Origin: CAXTSE01 sp964246985
Lineage (GTDB): Bacteria > Actinomycetota > Actinomycetes > Actinomycetales > Microbacteriaceae
DNA: 64,000 nt
Direction of reading: 5' to 3'
Assembly (NCBI GenBank): GCA_964246985.1
Contig: CAXTSE010000009.1
Span: 62,001 to 126,000 of the forward strand
Within the stretch, counting starts at the first letter, position 1; each line of letters begins with the position of its first letter. Both the position numbers and the translations under genes were made by a program. The notes under the pieces were generated by a model. That model was not told the DNA's origin. It made no database searches and saw nothing but the letters and a program-made list of their open reading frames with translations. Positions 8,312 to 17,264 of this stretch are shown here, piece by piece.

Positions 8312-9628
8312 ATGACCGAGCTCGAGTTCTCCCCGCCGTGCGGCCCCGTCGTCGGCCGGGTCGACGGATCGGTGGTGCGCGCGACCGGCATCCCCTACGC
8401 CCGCGCGGAGCGGTTCGAGATGCCGCGTCCGGTCGCCGACTGGTCCACTCCGTACCGGGCGCTCCGCCCCGCTCCCGCGAGCCCGCAGCCGTCGGTCCCG
8501 TCGCTCGAGCCGGTCATCGGCGATCCGATCGCGGGGCTCGAGCAGAGCGAGGACTGCCAGAACCTGTCCATCACCCTGCCGGCCGACCTCCGGCCCGGCG
8601 AGCGCCTGCCGGTCATGGTCTGGATCCATGGCGGGTCCTACGTCTCCGGGGCGGGCGACTCGATCCAGTACGACGCGGCCTCCCTCGTCTCCGAGCAGCG
8701 CGTCGTGTTCGTCGCCGTGACCTACCGGCTCGGCCTGCTCGGCTACCTGGGCGGCCCGTCCCGGCCTGCCAACCTGGGACTGCTCGACCAGATCGCCGCC
8801 TTCGAGTGGGTGCAGCGCAACATCGGCGCCTTCGGCGGCGATCCGGACCGGGTGACCGCCTTCGGCCAGTCGGCCGGCGGGGACGCGATCGCGCACATCA
8901 TGGCGACGCCGGACGCCGAGCGGCTCTTCACGCGCGCCATCATCCAGAGCGCCCCGCTCGGCATCTCGCGCGGCCGCGCCAGGATGGCCGCGGCGATGGC
9001 GGAGGCCGCGGCGACTGTCGACGCGCGCACCCCGATCGCCGAGGTGCTCGACGCGCAGGCGCGGGTGACGACGGCCGGAGGCGGCTTCGGTCTGCGGAGC
9101 GCGATGGCGTTCGGCACGAAGTACGGATTCGAGCCCCTGCCCGCCGAGGACGTGGTCGAATCAGCGTGGGGCGAGGTGGCACCGAGGATCGCCGTCCTCG
9201 TCGGAAGCACCGCGCAGGAGACGCGCCTCTTCATCCCCGAGGTGCCGGCGGTCGCGCGTCTGGCATCGGTGCCCGCCGTCGGCCCGGCGGCGACATCCGC
9301 GCTCAGCTGGACCCTCACCCGCAGGGTCTACGGCGCCGACGCCCGGCGCTTCGCCCGCCGCCACCGCGCAGCGGGCGGAGCAGCGCAGCGCTACGTGATC
9401 TCGTTCGCTGCACCCGGCAACCGCTTCGGCGCCGCACACGCGGTCGAGGTGCCGTTGCTGTTCGGCGACCGCGCCACCTGGGAGGGCCTCACGCTGCTCG
9501 AGGGCGTCTCGTGGGATGTGATGGCCGCGGCCGGGGTCGCTCTGCGGCGCCTCTGGGCTGGGTTCGCGCACGGTGAGATGCCCTCGCGCGGCGACGGCGT
9601 TCCCGGTGTCGTGGCGTTCGACGCCTGA
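8312..9628 (+). CDS. Type-B carboxylesterase family protein
   Basis: This 438-aa alpha/beta hydrolase shows the type-B carboxylesterase signatures: SEDCQNLSI, VMVWIHGGSYVSG (oxyanion hole), and GQSAGG with the nucleophilic Ser. ATG 8312 follows GAGG. It is somewhat shorter than the roughly 500-aa family norm, with a short C-terminal half; no canonical catalytic His motif could be pinned down by eye. It probably hydrolyses ester substrates in the cytoplasm, since no signal peptide is seen. It is divergent from the acidic hypothetical gene and converges on the AraC-type genes. Confidence 0.88.
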   Translation: MTELEFSPPCGPVVGRVDGSVVRATGIPYARAERFEMPRPVADWSTPYRALRPAPASPQPSVPSLEPVIGDPIAGLEQSEDCQNLSITLPADLRPGERLPVMVWIHGGSYVSGAGDSIQYDAASLVSEQRVVFVAVTYRLGLLGYLGGPSRPANLGLLDQIAAFEWVQRNIGAFGGDPDRVTAFGQSAGGDAIAHIMATPDAERLFTRAIIQSAPLGISRGRARMAAAMAEAAATVDARTPIAEVLDAQARVTTAGGGFGLRSAMAFGTKYGFEPLPAEDVVESAWGEVAPRIAVLVGSTAQETRLFIPEVPAVARLASVPAVGPAATSALSWTLTRRVYGADARRFARRHRAAGGAAQRYVISFAAPGNRFGAAHAVEVPLLFGDRATWEGLTLLEGVSWDVMAAAGVALRRLWAGFAHGEMPSRGDGVPGVVAFDA

Positions 9629-9658
9629 CCGGCCGAGAAGCCGGAGCGCGCGACCGCG

Positions 9659-10588
9659 TCAGCGGCGGAGGGTGACGCTCGGCAGCTCGCCGAACCGACC
9701 GCGGTAGTCCTGGGCGAAGCGCGACAGGTGCGTGAAGCCCCAGCGCGTCGCCACCTGCGACACCTGCACCGAGTCGGTGTCGGATCGCAGCAGCTCGGCC
9801 CGCGCCGCGTCGAGCCGCGCACCCCGGAGGTAGGCCGTCGGCGACATTCCGAGCTCGCGGAGGAAGAGCCCCTGCAGCCCGCGGACAGAGAGCCGTGCGG
9901 CCTCAGCGATGTCGGCGCTCGAGATGGGCGCGGACGCGTTGTCGTCGATGAACGCGATGGCGCGGCGGAGGGTGCGCGGCATGACGGCGGAGCCATCGTC
10001 TCCCGGTGCTCCGAGGTCGAAGCTCGAGACGATGAGCGTGAGCGCGGAGTCCATGAGCGCGCTGGCGACGAGGTCGCGCTCGAAGATCTCAGGGACGGTG
10101 TCGAGGGTCGCTCCGATGTAGGAGAGGAAGCTGCGCAGCGCCGCCGAGGAGTCCGCCGAGGCGCTCCGGGGCGTATCGCGCCACGCCGGCGAGATGGGCT
10201 GCCCGGCGTGTCGCTGGAAGGCACCGGCCGAGATGCCGATCGAGACGGTGTCGCCGCCCTCCGCCCCCGTGATCACGTCGAAGGGCTGTGCCGGGGGGAA
10301 GAGCACGGGCGACCGGAACGTGCCGTTCTGCGCGCCCAGCTGCCACCTCGGCGAGCCGGCTCGCGCGTGCGTGATCGACAGACCGAAAGATCCAGCCGAG
10401 TGGATGCTGACGGTTCCCTGCACGGAGATCCTGGCGACGCTGAACTCCTGGTCGAGGACGAAGCCGTCGAGACCGAGGTCGAAATCGTGCTCGGGAGCAG
10501 CGCCGAACCTGACGGGTCCGCCGAACATCGCGTCCACGGTCCTGGTGGCCAGACCGGGATCCGCGGTCCTCAGACTGAACCGTTGCAT
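9659..10588 (-). CDS. AraC/XylS family transcriptional regulator
   Basis: The protein (309 aa from ATG 10588; an ATG at 10636 would add 16 residues) has an N-terminal ligand-binding-like half and a C-terminal AraC DNA-binding domain with two helix-turn-helix units: ISSADIAEAARLSVRGLQGLF, then VATRWGFTHLSRFAQDYRGRFGE. It is in tandem with another AraC-type gene, and the pair looks like an old duplication. The target is unknown; the neighbouring esterase gene, whose 3' end faces it, is one possibility. Confidence 0.85.
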   Translation of the reverse strand: MQRFSLRTADPGLATRTVDAMFGGPVRFGAAPEHDFDLGLDGFVLDQEFSVARISVQGTVSIHSAGSFGLSITHARAGSPRWQLGAQNGTFRSPVLFPPAQPFDVITGAEGGDTVSIGISAGAFQRHAGQPISPAWRDTPRSASADSSAALRSFLSYIGATLDTVPEIFERDLVASALMDSALTLIVSSFDLGAPGDDGSAVMPRTLRRAIAFIDDNASAPISSADIAEAARLSVRGLQGLFLRELGMSPTAYLRGARLDAARAELLRSDTDSVQVSQVATRWGFTHLSRFAQDYRGRFGELPSVTLRR

Positions 10589-10640
10589 CCCTAATGATCG
10601 GGGTACACCCGGCGTCCTGTCGAGGGGCCCCATCACGCGA

Positions 10641-11573
10641 TCAGCGGTCGAGCACCCAGCGCGGCGTGCTCCCGTACGCCCGCCGGTGGAGCCTCGCGAA
10701 GCTGGCCGGGTCGAAGCCCCAGCGAACCGCGATCGCGGCTGCGGTGTCGCCTCGGGTCGGATCGCCGTCCACCAGGTCGCGATGCGCTTCGCTCAGACGG
10801 GCGGAGCGCAGCGCGGCCACGGATGACTCCCCCGTCCGGGAATGTGCCCGGAACGCGTGGTCGAGCTGAGCGCTCGTGAGCCCCGCGCCGGTGGCGATGT
10901 CGGCGACGGTGATCGGCAACGACGCGTGATCGGCGATGAACGCGTGGGCGCGGCGGAAGCCCGCGAGCAGCGCCGCGGAGTCGAGCGAGCGCCGGGCCCG
11001 GTCGTCGAGCAGCGGGAAGGCCTCCAGGATCGAGACGCCCAGCAGCCGGAACACGCTGGCGCGCATGACATCCGCGCGGAGCAGACCGGGGGCCAGCATC
11101 GTCATCGTCAGGCTCAGCATGTCGCTGACCTCTGCGGCCCGCTCGGGGGAGATGGGCAGCAGATGCTCGACGGCGACGGTGAGCCGGTCGTCGCCGTAGA
11201 TGCCACGGGCCAGCGTCTCGAGCGCCGCGGTGTCGATGCTCACGATCTGCAGGTCGACATCGCCCATCGTCGCCGTCCAGGGGCGACCCGGCTCGAGGAG
11301 AGCGGGAGCGTCGGCGAGATCGCCCGTCCACCCGCCCGACTCCCAGCGCACGCGGCCCACGGCGGAGGCGACGGTGACGGTGCGCGCGCCTGCGACACAC
11401 GAGATGTCGCCGCCGCCGCGGATGCGCGCGAGCGAGAAGCGCTCGTCCTGCACGATCTCGGCCGCGTAGGTCACCGGGTCGGCACGCAGTTCGAGACGCC
11501 CGAGGTCCTGCGCGGAGATCCGCTCGACGACGCTGGCGGAGCCGCTGCGCGTTGGTGCTCGTCCCGTTCGCAT
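10641..11573 (-). CDS. AraC family transcriptional regulator
   Basis: This 310-aa protein has an AraC C-terminal domain: ITVADIATGAGLTSAQLDHAF for the first HTH and AIAVRWGFDPASFARLHRRA for the second. The N-terminal half is all-beta-like and related to that of the downstream AraC gene. The ATG at 11573 is preferred over more upstream in-frame codons because the protein then starts like its neighbours. The stop lies 5 bp upstream of the earliest possible start of the next gene, so the two regulators are probably co-transcribed. Confidence 0.82.
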   Translation of the reverse strand: MRTGRAPTRSGSASVVERISAQDLGRLELRADPVTYAAEIVQDERFSLARIRGGGDISCVAGARTVTVASAVGRVRWESGGWTGDLADAPALLEPGRPWTATMGDVDLQIVSIDTAALETLARGIYGDDRLTVAVEHLLPISPERAAEVSDMLSLTMTMLAPGLLRADVMRASVFRLLGVSILEAFPLLDDRARRSLDSAALLAGFRRAHAFIADHASLPITVADIATGAGLTSAQLDHAFRAHSRTGESSVAALRSARLSEAHRDLVDGDPTRGDTAAAIAVRWGFDPASFARLHRRAYGSTPRWVLDR

Positions 11574-11843
11574 GAGTCCTCGGAGCCGGCTGGCATCGGG
11601 CTGCGCCGAGTGTGCGCAGGGGCTTCCGATGCGGCAACGGGGTCCGGGTTGCGGTGTCCTCGAACAGTAGCGGACGACTGTCCCATATGCGCAGTACGTC
11701 ATCGCAGACGGGCCATGCCCCTAGGCTGGGCCAAACGGCCCCAGGACCCTGAGCCTCGTCCGCGCACGACGACTGGCACCAGGCCTGACAGGACGCCGAA
11801 GCATCTCCATATTCCTGTACGTCCGGATCATGAACGCCCAGTG
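11574..11843. promoter_or_regulatory. Intergenic region between divergent AraC and GAF-ANTAR genes
   Basis: This 270-bp stretch must hold promoters for both directions. I see no convincing gene, repeat or strong palindrome in it. GAF-ANTAR translation starts at its right edge after a weak ribosome-binding site. Confidence 0.4.
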
Positions 11844-12551
11844 ATGGATCGCAAAGATTTCCGCCGAGCGGTGACCGAGCTGAACGCGGCCGCCCGCGAG
11901 GGCGCCGACCTGTCCCGGCCCTTCGTGTCCGCGATCCGCGTCACCGGCGCCGCGGTGACCACGCTGGGAGACCCGCTGGGCACGCAGACCGTGTTCGCAT
12001 CCGACGAGGTCGCGGCGAAGATCGACGAGATCCAGGCCGATCTCGGCGAGGGGCCGGCATGGGACGCCTACGCGACGGGCACTCCGCAGCTGGAGCCGGA
12101 CCTGCAGTTCTCGGCCGCGGTGGGCTGGCCCCTGGCGCGGGTCGCGCTCCGCGAGACCGGCGTCGGTGCGGTGCACGCGTTCCCCCTCGTCATCGGCGCC
12201 ATGCGCATCGGCAGCGTCGGCCTCTACACGCAGGCCGCGGGCGCGCTGACGGTCCCGCAGATCAGCGACGCCTCCGCGCTGGCGTCGATCGCCGCGCGAC
12301 ACGTGCTGCAGCGCAGCTTCCGCGAGGTCACCGAGGGCGGACCCGAGATGCGGGGCGGCGAGTACTCGCGGCGAGAGGTGCATCAGGCGTCGGGCATGGT
12401 CTCGGCCCAGCTCGACATCGGTGTCGACGACGCCCTCGTCCTGCTGCGCGCCTACGCGTTCGGCAACGGGATGAGCCTGCGGGATGCGGCGCGAGACGTC
12501 GTCGAGAGGCGGCTGGACTTCGCAGAGACCCGATCCGAGGACGGCTTCTAG
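11844..12551 (+). CDS. GAF-ANTAR domain regulatory protein
   Basis: This 235-aa protein has an N-terminal GAF-like sensory domain (about 15-160, with LGTQTVFASDEVA and GEGPAWDAY) and a C-terminal ANTAR domain (about 178-230: REVHQASGMVSAQL...LRAYAFGNGMSLRDAA). ANTAR domains bind RNA hairpin pairs and act as antiterminators; actinobacterial GAF-ANTAR proteins sense small molecules or redox state. It is directly followed, 9 bp on, by a second GAF-ANTAR gene. The ANTAR helix has HQASG in place of the commoner EQAKG. Confidence 0.88.
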   Translation: MDRKDFRRAVTELNAAAREGADLSRPFVSAIRVTGAAVTTLGDPLGTQTVFASDEVAAKIDEIQADLGEGPAWDAYATGTPQLEPDLQFSAAVGWPLARVALRETGVGAVHAFPLVIGAMRIGSVGLYTQAAGALTVPQISDASALASIAARHVLQRSFREVTEGGPEMRGGEYSRREVHQASGMVSAQLDIGVDDALVLLRAYAFGNGMSLRDAARDVVERRLDFAETRSEDGF

Positions 12552-12560
12552 GATGGCGCC

Positions 12561-13274
12561 ATGAGCACACGCAGTCGGGAAGACCACCTGGTCCAGACGT
12601 TCGTGAACGTCGCCGACTCGCTCGTCGCCGACTACGACATCGTCGACCTGCTCCAGACGCTCGTCGACGAGTGCGCCGTCATCTTCGATGCTGCCGCGGC
12701 CGGCATCCTGCTCGTGGCACCGGACGGCGGCCTCGAGGTGGTGGTCTCGACCGACGAGAGCAGCGACTTCCTCGGCATCGTGCAGGCCAAGAACGGCGAC
12801 GGCCCGTGCGTCGAGGCGATCACGACGGGCCGCGCCGTGTCGGTGGAGGACCTCGAGCTGGTCGACGCGTCGTGGCGATACTTCGCGGATGCGGCGCTCC
12901 GCGCGGGGTACCGCTCGATCCACGCCATCCCGATGCGCCTGCGCGACTCGACGATCGGGTCGCTGAACCTGTTCCGGGGCTCGACCGGCCGACTGGCTCA
13001 GGCGGACATCGTCGCGGCTCAGGCCCTCGCCGACGTCGCCACGATCAGCATCCTGCAGGAGCGGGCCCTGCGCGAGAGCGACCTGGCCCGCCAGCAGCTG
13101 CAGCGGGCCCTCGACAGCCGGATCGTGATCGAGCAGGCCAAGGGTGTGCTCGCGCAGCGGCACGGAGTCGACATGGGCACCGCGTTCGAGATGATCCGCA
13201 CCCACGCACGGGCGACGCAACGTCGTCTGGGCGAGACCGCGGAGGAGATCGTGTCGGGGGCGCTGCGGCTGTAG
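12561..13274 (+). CDS. GAF-ANTAR domain regulatory protein
   Basis: This 237-aa protein has a GAF domain (about 10-165; GDGPCVEAITTGRAVSVEDL) and an ANTAR domain (about 175-235) with the classical VIEQAKGVLAQR motif. It is probably an RNA-binding antiterminator. It is co-transcribed with the preceding GAF-ANTAR gene, so the two could form a heterodimer or a sensor pair. The target transcripts are not identifiable here. Confidence 0.9.
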   Translation: MSTRSREDHLVQTFVNVADSLVADYDIVDLLQTLVDECAVIFDAAAAGILLVAPDGGLEVVVSTDESSDFLGIVQAKNGDGPCVEAITTGRAVSVEDLELVDASWRYFADAALRAGYRSIHAIPMRLRDSTIGSLNLFRGSTGRLAQADIVAAQALADVATISILQERALRESDLARQQLQRALDSRIVIEQAKGVLAQRHGVDMGTAFEMIRTHARATQRRLGETAEEIVSGALRL

Positions 13275-13282
13275 GGCGCTCG

Positions 13283-13648
13283 CTAGTGCCGATCGTGCAC
13301 GGTGATCGCGTAGCCGTCGAGGTCGCGGAAGACGAACGTCGTGCCGAATGGGCCCTCGAAGGGCTCCTGCAGGATCGTGCCGCCGGCCGCGACGATGGCG
13401 GCGTGCAGCGCGACGGTATCCGGGTCGTGCAGCCAGACCACGACCCCGAGGCCGAGCTGGGAGACCGAGTCGAGATCGACGCCGGGCAGCGGATCCCGCA
13501 GGGCGAACGTCGGAGTGGTGTCGAAGACGACAGCGTGCGGCGGCGAGAAGGCCGCGCGCGTCAGGCCGATGACGTCCTCGTAGAAGGCGGCGGCGGCATC
13601 CAGGTCGCGCACCTGCAGGGCGATGAAGTCGGGTCCGGTGATGGCCAT
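13283..13648 (-). CDS. VOC (glyoxalase/bleomycin-resistance) family protein
   Basis: This 121-aa protein consists of one VOC module: FIALQVRDLDAAAAFYEDVIGL at the start and TTFVFRDLDGYAITVHD at the end, with internal beta-alpha-beta-beta-beta repeats. VOC proteins bind a metal and act as glyoxalases, dioxygenases or sequestering resistance proteins. It is divergent from a MarR gene 54 bp away, a common arrangement in which the regulator controls its neighbour. Confidence 0.88.
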   Translation of the reverse strand: MAITGPDFIALQVRDLDAAAAFYEDVIGLTRAAFSPPHAVVFDTTPTFALRDPLPGVDLDSVSQLGLGVVVWLHDPDTVALHAAIVAAGGTILQEPFEGPFGTTFVFRDLDGYAITVHDRH

Positions 13649-13702
13649 GGTGTTCTCCTAGGTGTCAGTTTCCTTACATGCACAGTATGGCAGGCTACCG
13701 AC

Positions 13703-14143
13703 ATGGACGACACGCCCTCGGTCGGATATCTCATCAAGGCCGTGCAGTCGCTCCTCAGGCAGCGCATGGAGGAGGCGCTGCGACCGCAGAACCTGTCGGT
13801 CTCGCACTACTCCTGCCTCTTCCGACTGCGGGAGGAGCCCGGCGTCTCAGCCTCGGAGCTGGCACGGGCGACCTTCATGACCCGGCAGTCGATGAACGAG
13901 CTCCTGCAGACGCTCGTCGACCGAGGTCTGGTCGAGCGCGCCGCCGTCGCCCCGAGCGGACGGGCGCTGCCGGCGAGTCTGACCCCCGCGGGTCGTGCCG
14001 AGCTGCAGCTCGCGCAGGCTGCGGTCGACGCCGTCGAGCAGAGCATGCTCTCCAGGCTCGATCGTGCTGAGGCGAGCGCCCTCGCCGCGAGCCTCGCCGC
14101 CTGTGCGACGGCCCTCGCCGAGCCCGGTACGGAAAATAGGTAA
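13703..14143 (+). CDS. MarR family transcriptional regulator
   Basis: This 146-aa protein has a winged-helix core (LSVSHYSCLFRLREEPGVSASELARATFMTRQSMNELLQTL) followed by a basic wing and C-terminal dimerisation helices, as in MarR. It is divergent from the VOC gene and ends 70 bp before the lycopene cyclase start, in the same direction. MarR-type CrtR is known to control carotenoid genes in corynebacteria, so control of crtY-blh is possible. The spacer 14132-14158 is AT-rich and has partly symmetric ACT/AGT arms. Confidence 0.88.
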   Translation: MDDTPSVGYLIKAVQSLLRQRMEEALRPQNLSVSHYSCLFRLREEPGVSASELARATFMTRQSMNELLQTLVDRGLVERAAVAPSGRALPASLTPAGRAELQLAQAAVDAVEQSMLSRLDRAEASALAASLAACATALAEPGTENR

Positions 14144-14213
14144 CTTAGCGAGTAATCTACTTTTCACGGACCTGACGCCTTGCCGGTCCGCTCGATCGCT
14201 TCGGAGCGGCCCC

Positions 14214-15494
14214 GTGAACCCAGACGTCCTGCCCGACCGGCAGCGCATCCGGGAGCCCGCACCGGACCCCGCCGCGACCGCGCCGGACACGGTCGGGTCG
14301 CGGCGGGTCTCGCTGTCCGAGGCGCTCGCTCGGTCGGCAGCAGACCTCGGCCGACCGCTGGACGCGCTGATCGTCGGCGGCGGATGCGCGGGACTCGCGC
14401 TCGCCACGTCGCTCACGACCCTGGGCGGCTCGGTCGCGGTCGTCGAGTCGAGGTCGGGCGATCGCGACGGCCGCACGTGGTGCTACTGGGACACCGGAGA
14501 CGCGCTGGTGCCCGAGGCGGTGTCCCGGTCCTGGGACCGCTGGGAGATCCGCACCACGGACGGCGGCACGGTCGCCGAGGACCCGGCGCATCCCTACCGG
14601 ATGGTCCGATCGCACGACTACCGAGCGGCTGCCCGCCGGCGGATCGCGGGCTCCGGCCGTGGCCGAGTCGTCGACGGGACCACGATCGTCGACATCACGC
14701 CGCCCGGTGCATCCGCGGGCGCCCAGGCCCCGCTGATCGTCGACGCCCGCGGTCCCGCCGCCGCCGCCGCCGCCGTGCCGCCGGGCAGGGTCGCGCTCTA
14801 CCAGCGGTTCGTCGGCCGCTGGGTCCGGACGACCCGACCGGTGTTCGACGACACGACCGTGACGCTGATGGACTTCCCCGACCTGGCGCCGGGGCAGGAC
14901 GTGCAGTTCTTCTACGTCCTCCCGGTCGCACCCGATGTCGCCCTGGTCGAGTGCACCGTCTTCGCGCGGTCTCCGCACGATCCCGTGCCGTTCCGGGACG
15001 AGATCGACGCCTACGTACTGCGCAGGTGGGGCCTGGCCGCGGATGAGTGGACCGTCGACGGGGAGGAGGCCGGCTGCATCCCGATGACGGACGCCCCCGT
15101 CAAGGCCGCGCCCGACGGCACGCTCCCGTTCGGCATGCGTGCGGGCATCGCGCGGCCGAGCACCGGGTACGCCTTCACCCGCATCCAGCTCGCCGCCCAG
15201 GCCGCGGCGGCGGCCGTCGCCGCGGGCACACGGCCGATCGCGCCGCGGGACCGGCTGCGCACCCGGATGCTGGACGCGATCTTCCTCCGCTTCCTCCGTG
15301 ATCAGGGGCACGCCGCCCCGGCGGTGTTCCTCCGGATGTTCGCGACGCTGCCCGGGCCGCTGACCGTCCGCTTCCTGACCGAGCGGTCCGGCCCGCTGGA
15401 CGAGATCCGGCTGATCCTCGCCCTGCCCAAGGTGCCGTTCCTCCGCGCGGCGGCGACCGCCGCCGTCGAGCGGGCGCGGGCGGGCGCCCGATGA
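14214..15494 (+). CDS. crtY: Lycopene beta-cyclase (CrtY/CrtL type)
   Basis: This 426-aa protein has an N-terminal dinucleotide fold (ALIVGGGCAGLALA, about residues 51-64), RTWCYW shortly after, then the family block YQRFVGRWV...MDFPD and the FFYVLPVAPDVALVECTVF stretch. These are characteristic of lycopene cyclases of the CrtY/CrtL class, which convert lycopene to beta-carotene using reduced flavin. I chose GTG 14214 because GGAG precedes it. The gene overlaps blh by 4 bp (ATGA), so beta-carotene made here is probably passed to the cleavage enzyme. Many Microbacteriaceae use heterodimeric CrtYe/f cyclases for C50 carotenoids, so this CrtY is likely dedicated to retinal. Confidence 0.88.
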   Translation: MNPDVLPDRQRIREPAPDPAATAPDTVGSRRVSLSEALARSAADLGRPLDALIVGGGCAGLALATSLTTLGGSVAVVESRSGDRDGRTWCYWDTGDALVPEAVSRSWDRWEIRTTDGGTVAEDPAHPYRMVRSHDYRAAARRRIAGSGRGRVVDGTTIVDITPPGASAGAQAPLIVDARGPAAAAAAVPPGRVALYQRFVGRWVRTTRPVFDDTTVTLMDFPDLAPGQDVQFFYVLPVAPDVALVECTVFARSPHDPVPFRDEIDAYVLRRWGLAADEWTVDGEEAGCIPMTDAPVKAAPDGTLPFGMRAGIARPSTGYAFTRIQLAAQAAAAAVAAGTRPIAPRDRLRTRMLDAIFLRFLRDQGHAAPAVFLRMFATLPGPLTVRFLTERSGPLDEIRLILALPKVPFLRAAATAAVERARAGAR

Positions 15495-16552
15495 GCGCGA
15501 CCGCGTTCGCAGAGGGCCGACGCACCTCCGACACCACGGCACCGGCCCTGCTCGAACGGAGGGTGTTCACGCCCACCACGGCGGTGCTCGCGCTGATCGC
15601 CGTCCTGTTCGTGGCGCTGGACGTCTCGCGGGTCGAGGTGCCGTTCGCCGTGCAGGTCGTGCCGTTCGCGGTCAGCGTGCTGCTGTTCGGCCTCCCCCAC
15701 GGTGCGCTCGACCACCTCGTGCCCGCACGGGTCGACCCGCGGATCCCCGTCCGGCGATCCATCCTGACGGTGGTCGCGCTCTATGCGGTGCTCGGCGGTG
15801 CGACCGCCCTGCTCTGGAGCACCCGCCCGGTCGTCGGCTTCGCCCTGTTCATCGCGGTCACCTGGTTCCACTGGGGTCAGGGCGACCTCTGGCTCGACCG
15901 CGCCCTCCGCGGCGCGCGCGCCTCCCGCGCCGACGCCGTTCTCACCGTCCTGGTCCGCGGAGCGCTGCCGATGCTGCTCCCGCTGATCAGCCACCCGCAG
16001 GACTACGTGGGCGTCCTCCGCTCGACCACCGGACTGATCGACCCGGCAGCCGCGGGCGACCTCGACGCACTGTCCTCGGTGCCGCTGCGGGCCGCGTGCG
16101 CCGTCGTCATCGCCGCGCTCATCGCCGCCCACCTGATCGTCCGGAGGCTCCACGGCGACCGGCTGCGGACCACGATCGTCGAGATCGCGGTCCTCGTCGT
16201 GTTCTTCAGCGCGGTCCCGTCCGTGCTCGCCGTCGGGCTCTACTTCACCGTCTGGCACGCCGTGCGGCACATCGTCCGGCTCGAGCTGCTCGAGCCGGAC
16301 GGGCGGGCCGGCCTCGAGCGCGGAGACCTGCTGCACCCCCTGCTCCGGTTCCTCCGCGACGGGCTTCCGGTCACTCTCTGCGCGATCGCCCTGCTCGCCG
16401 CGCTCGCGGTGACCCTGCAGGACGCCGGGCTCGGCACCTACCTGCTCCTGATCGCCGCCCTCACCACACCGCACACGGCAGTGGTCGCCTGGATGGATCG
16501 GAGGCGCGCGCTCCGGAGCGCCGCAGGGGCCTCAGCGACCTCCCGACCGTGA
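15491..16552 (+). CDS. blh: Brp/Blh family beta-carotene 15,15'-dioxygenase
   Basis: This 353-aa membrane protein has about 7-9 hydrophobic segments and the Blh histidine motifs: FGLPHGALDH, WFHWGQGD and VWHAVRHIVR. Blh enzymes cleave beta-carotene to two retinals, the chromophore of microbial rhodopsins. The gene overlaps crtY. No rhodopsin gene is visible in this window, so the opsin should lie elsewhere if retinal is used that way. It converges on the TetR gene; the two stop codons are only 3 bp apart. Confidence 0.92.
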   Translation: MSATAFAEGRRTSDTTAPALLERRVFTPTTAVLALIAVLFVALDVSRVEVPFAVQVVPFAVSVLLFGLPHGALDHLVPARVDPRIPVRRSILTVVALYAVLGGATALLWSTRPVVGFALFIAVTWFHWGQGDLWLDRALRGARASRADAVLTVLVRGALPMLLPLISHPQDYVGVLRSTTGLIDPAAAGDLDALSSVPLRAACAVVIAALIAAHLIVRRLHGDRLRTTIVEIAVLVVFFSAVPSVLAVGLYFTVWHAVRHIVRLELLEPDGRAGLERGDLLHPLLRFLRDGLPVTLCAIALLAALAVTLQDAGLGTYLLLIAALTTPHTAVVAWMDRRRALRSAAGASATSRP

Positions 16553-16555
16553 GGG

Positions 16556-17218
16556 TCAGGTGGGACGTGTCGGCATGAGCCCCTCGACGAGGGCAGTCAG
16601 GATGCCACGCATCTGCGCGTCGGACCCGTATGACCGGAGGTACGGCATCACGGTCGCCGTCGCGGGGAATGCGGCCGACAGACTCGCGAGCATGCGCTCG
16701 TCCACCTGGCTCCGCGCCTGACCGCCGGATGCCGGGGGCGGCTCGATCAGGAACCCGGCCGCCCCGTAGACCACGGCGACGACTCCCGTGAACACCTCCA
16801 CGGCCTGCGCGGGTGATGCGCCGCCGCGGAGCGCGACCGCGAAGTACTGCTCGCCCACGGCCGTCGCACCGGGACCTGGCAGCGGGCGTCTGAGCAGCAG
16901 AGGCACCGCCCACGGGTTCGCCCGCAGCATCCCCAGATGCGACTCGGCGAATCCGACCAGCACGTCGGCAGCCGCCCGCTGCGGCTCGTCGACGAGAGCG
17001 GGCACGAGCCCGAGCAAGGCGTCGTCGAGCGCCACGTCGAGCAGTTCCTCCTTCGACGGCACGTGGTTGTAGAGGGACATCGCCGACGCCCCGAGGCGGT
17101 CCCCCACGGCACGGATCGTGAAGCCCGCCGCCCCCGAATCGCTCAGCACCTCGCGCGCCGCATCCACGATCTCGGCACGGGTCAGGCTGTTGCGTGCACG
17201 CCTCGGCCGATCGCTCAT
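16556..17218 (-). CDS. TetR family transcriptional regulator
   Basis: This 220-aa protein has a TetR N-terminal HTH (RAEIVDAAREVLSDSGAAGF...LGASAMSLYNHVPSKEELL) and a longer C-terminal ligand-binding half of the TetR_C class. It is divergent from the membrane-protein pair at 17265-18445, and a palindrome lies between them (17234-17254), so it probably represses that pair and itself. Confidence 0.9.
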   Translation of the reverse strand: MSDRPRRARNSLTRAEIVDAAREVLSDSGAAGFTIRAVGDRLGASAMSLYNHVPSKEELLDVALDDALLGLVPALVDEPQRAAADVLVGFAESHLGMLRANPWAVPLLLRRPLPGPGATAVGEQYFAVALRGGASPAQAVEVFTGVVAVVYGAAGFLIEPPPASGGQARSQVDERMLASLSAAFPATATVMPYLRSYGSDAQMRGILTALVEGLMPTRPT

Positions 17219-17233
17219 CGTCTCCCCTTGTAT

Positions 17234-17254
17234 ATAACTTACGGTGTACGTTAT
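17234..17254. promoter_or_regulatory. Candidate TetR operator (palindrome)
   Basis: A 21-bp imperfect inverted repeat with outer arms ATAAC/GTTAT and inner arms TAC/GTA around a central G lies 16 bp upstream of the TetR start and 11 bp upstream of the membrane-gene start. Eight of ten arm positions pair. Its place in a short AT-rich gap between divergent genes is typical of a TetR binding site. Confidence 0.7.
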
Positions 17255-17264
17255 CTTACCGCAC

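Noticed and set aside
15302..16474. A 390-codon minus-strand frame over crtY-blh
   Set aside because: It is a charged repetitive composition antisense to blh, which has all conserved His motifs and membrane spans.
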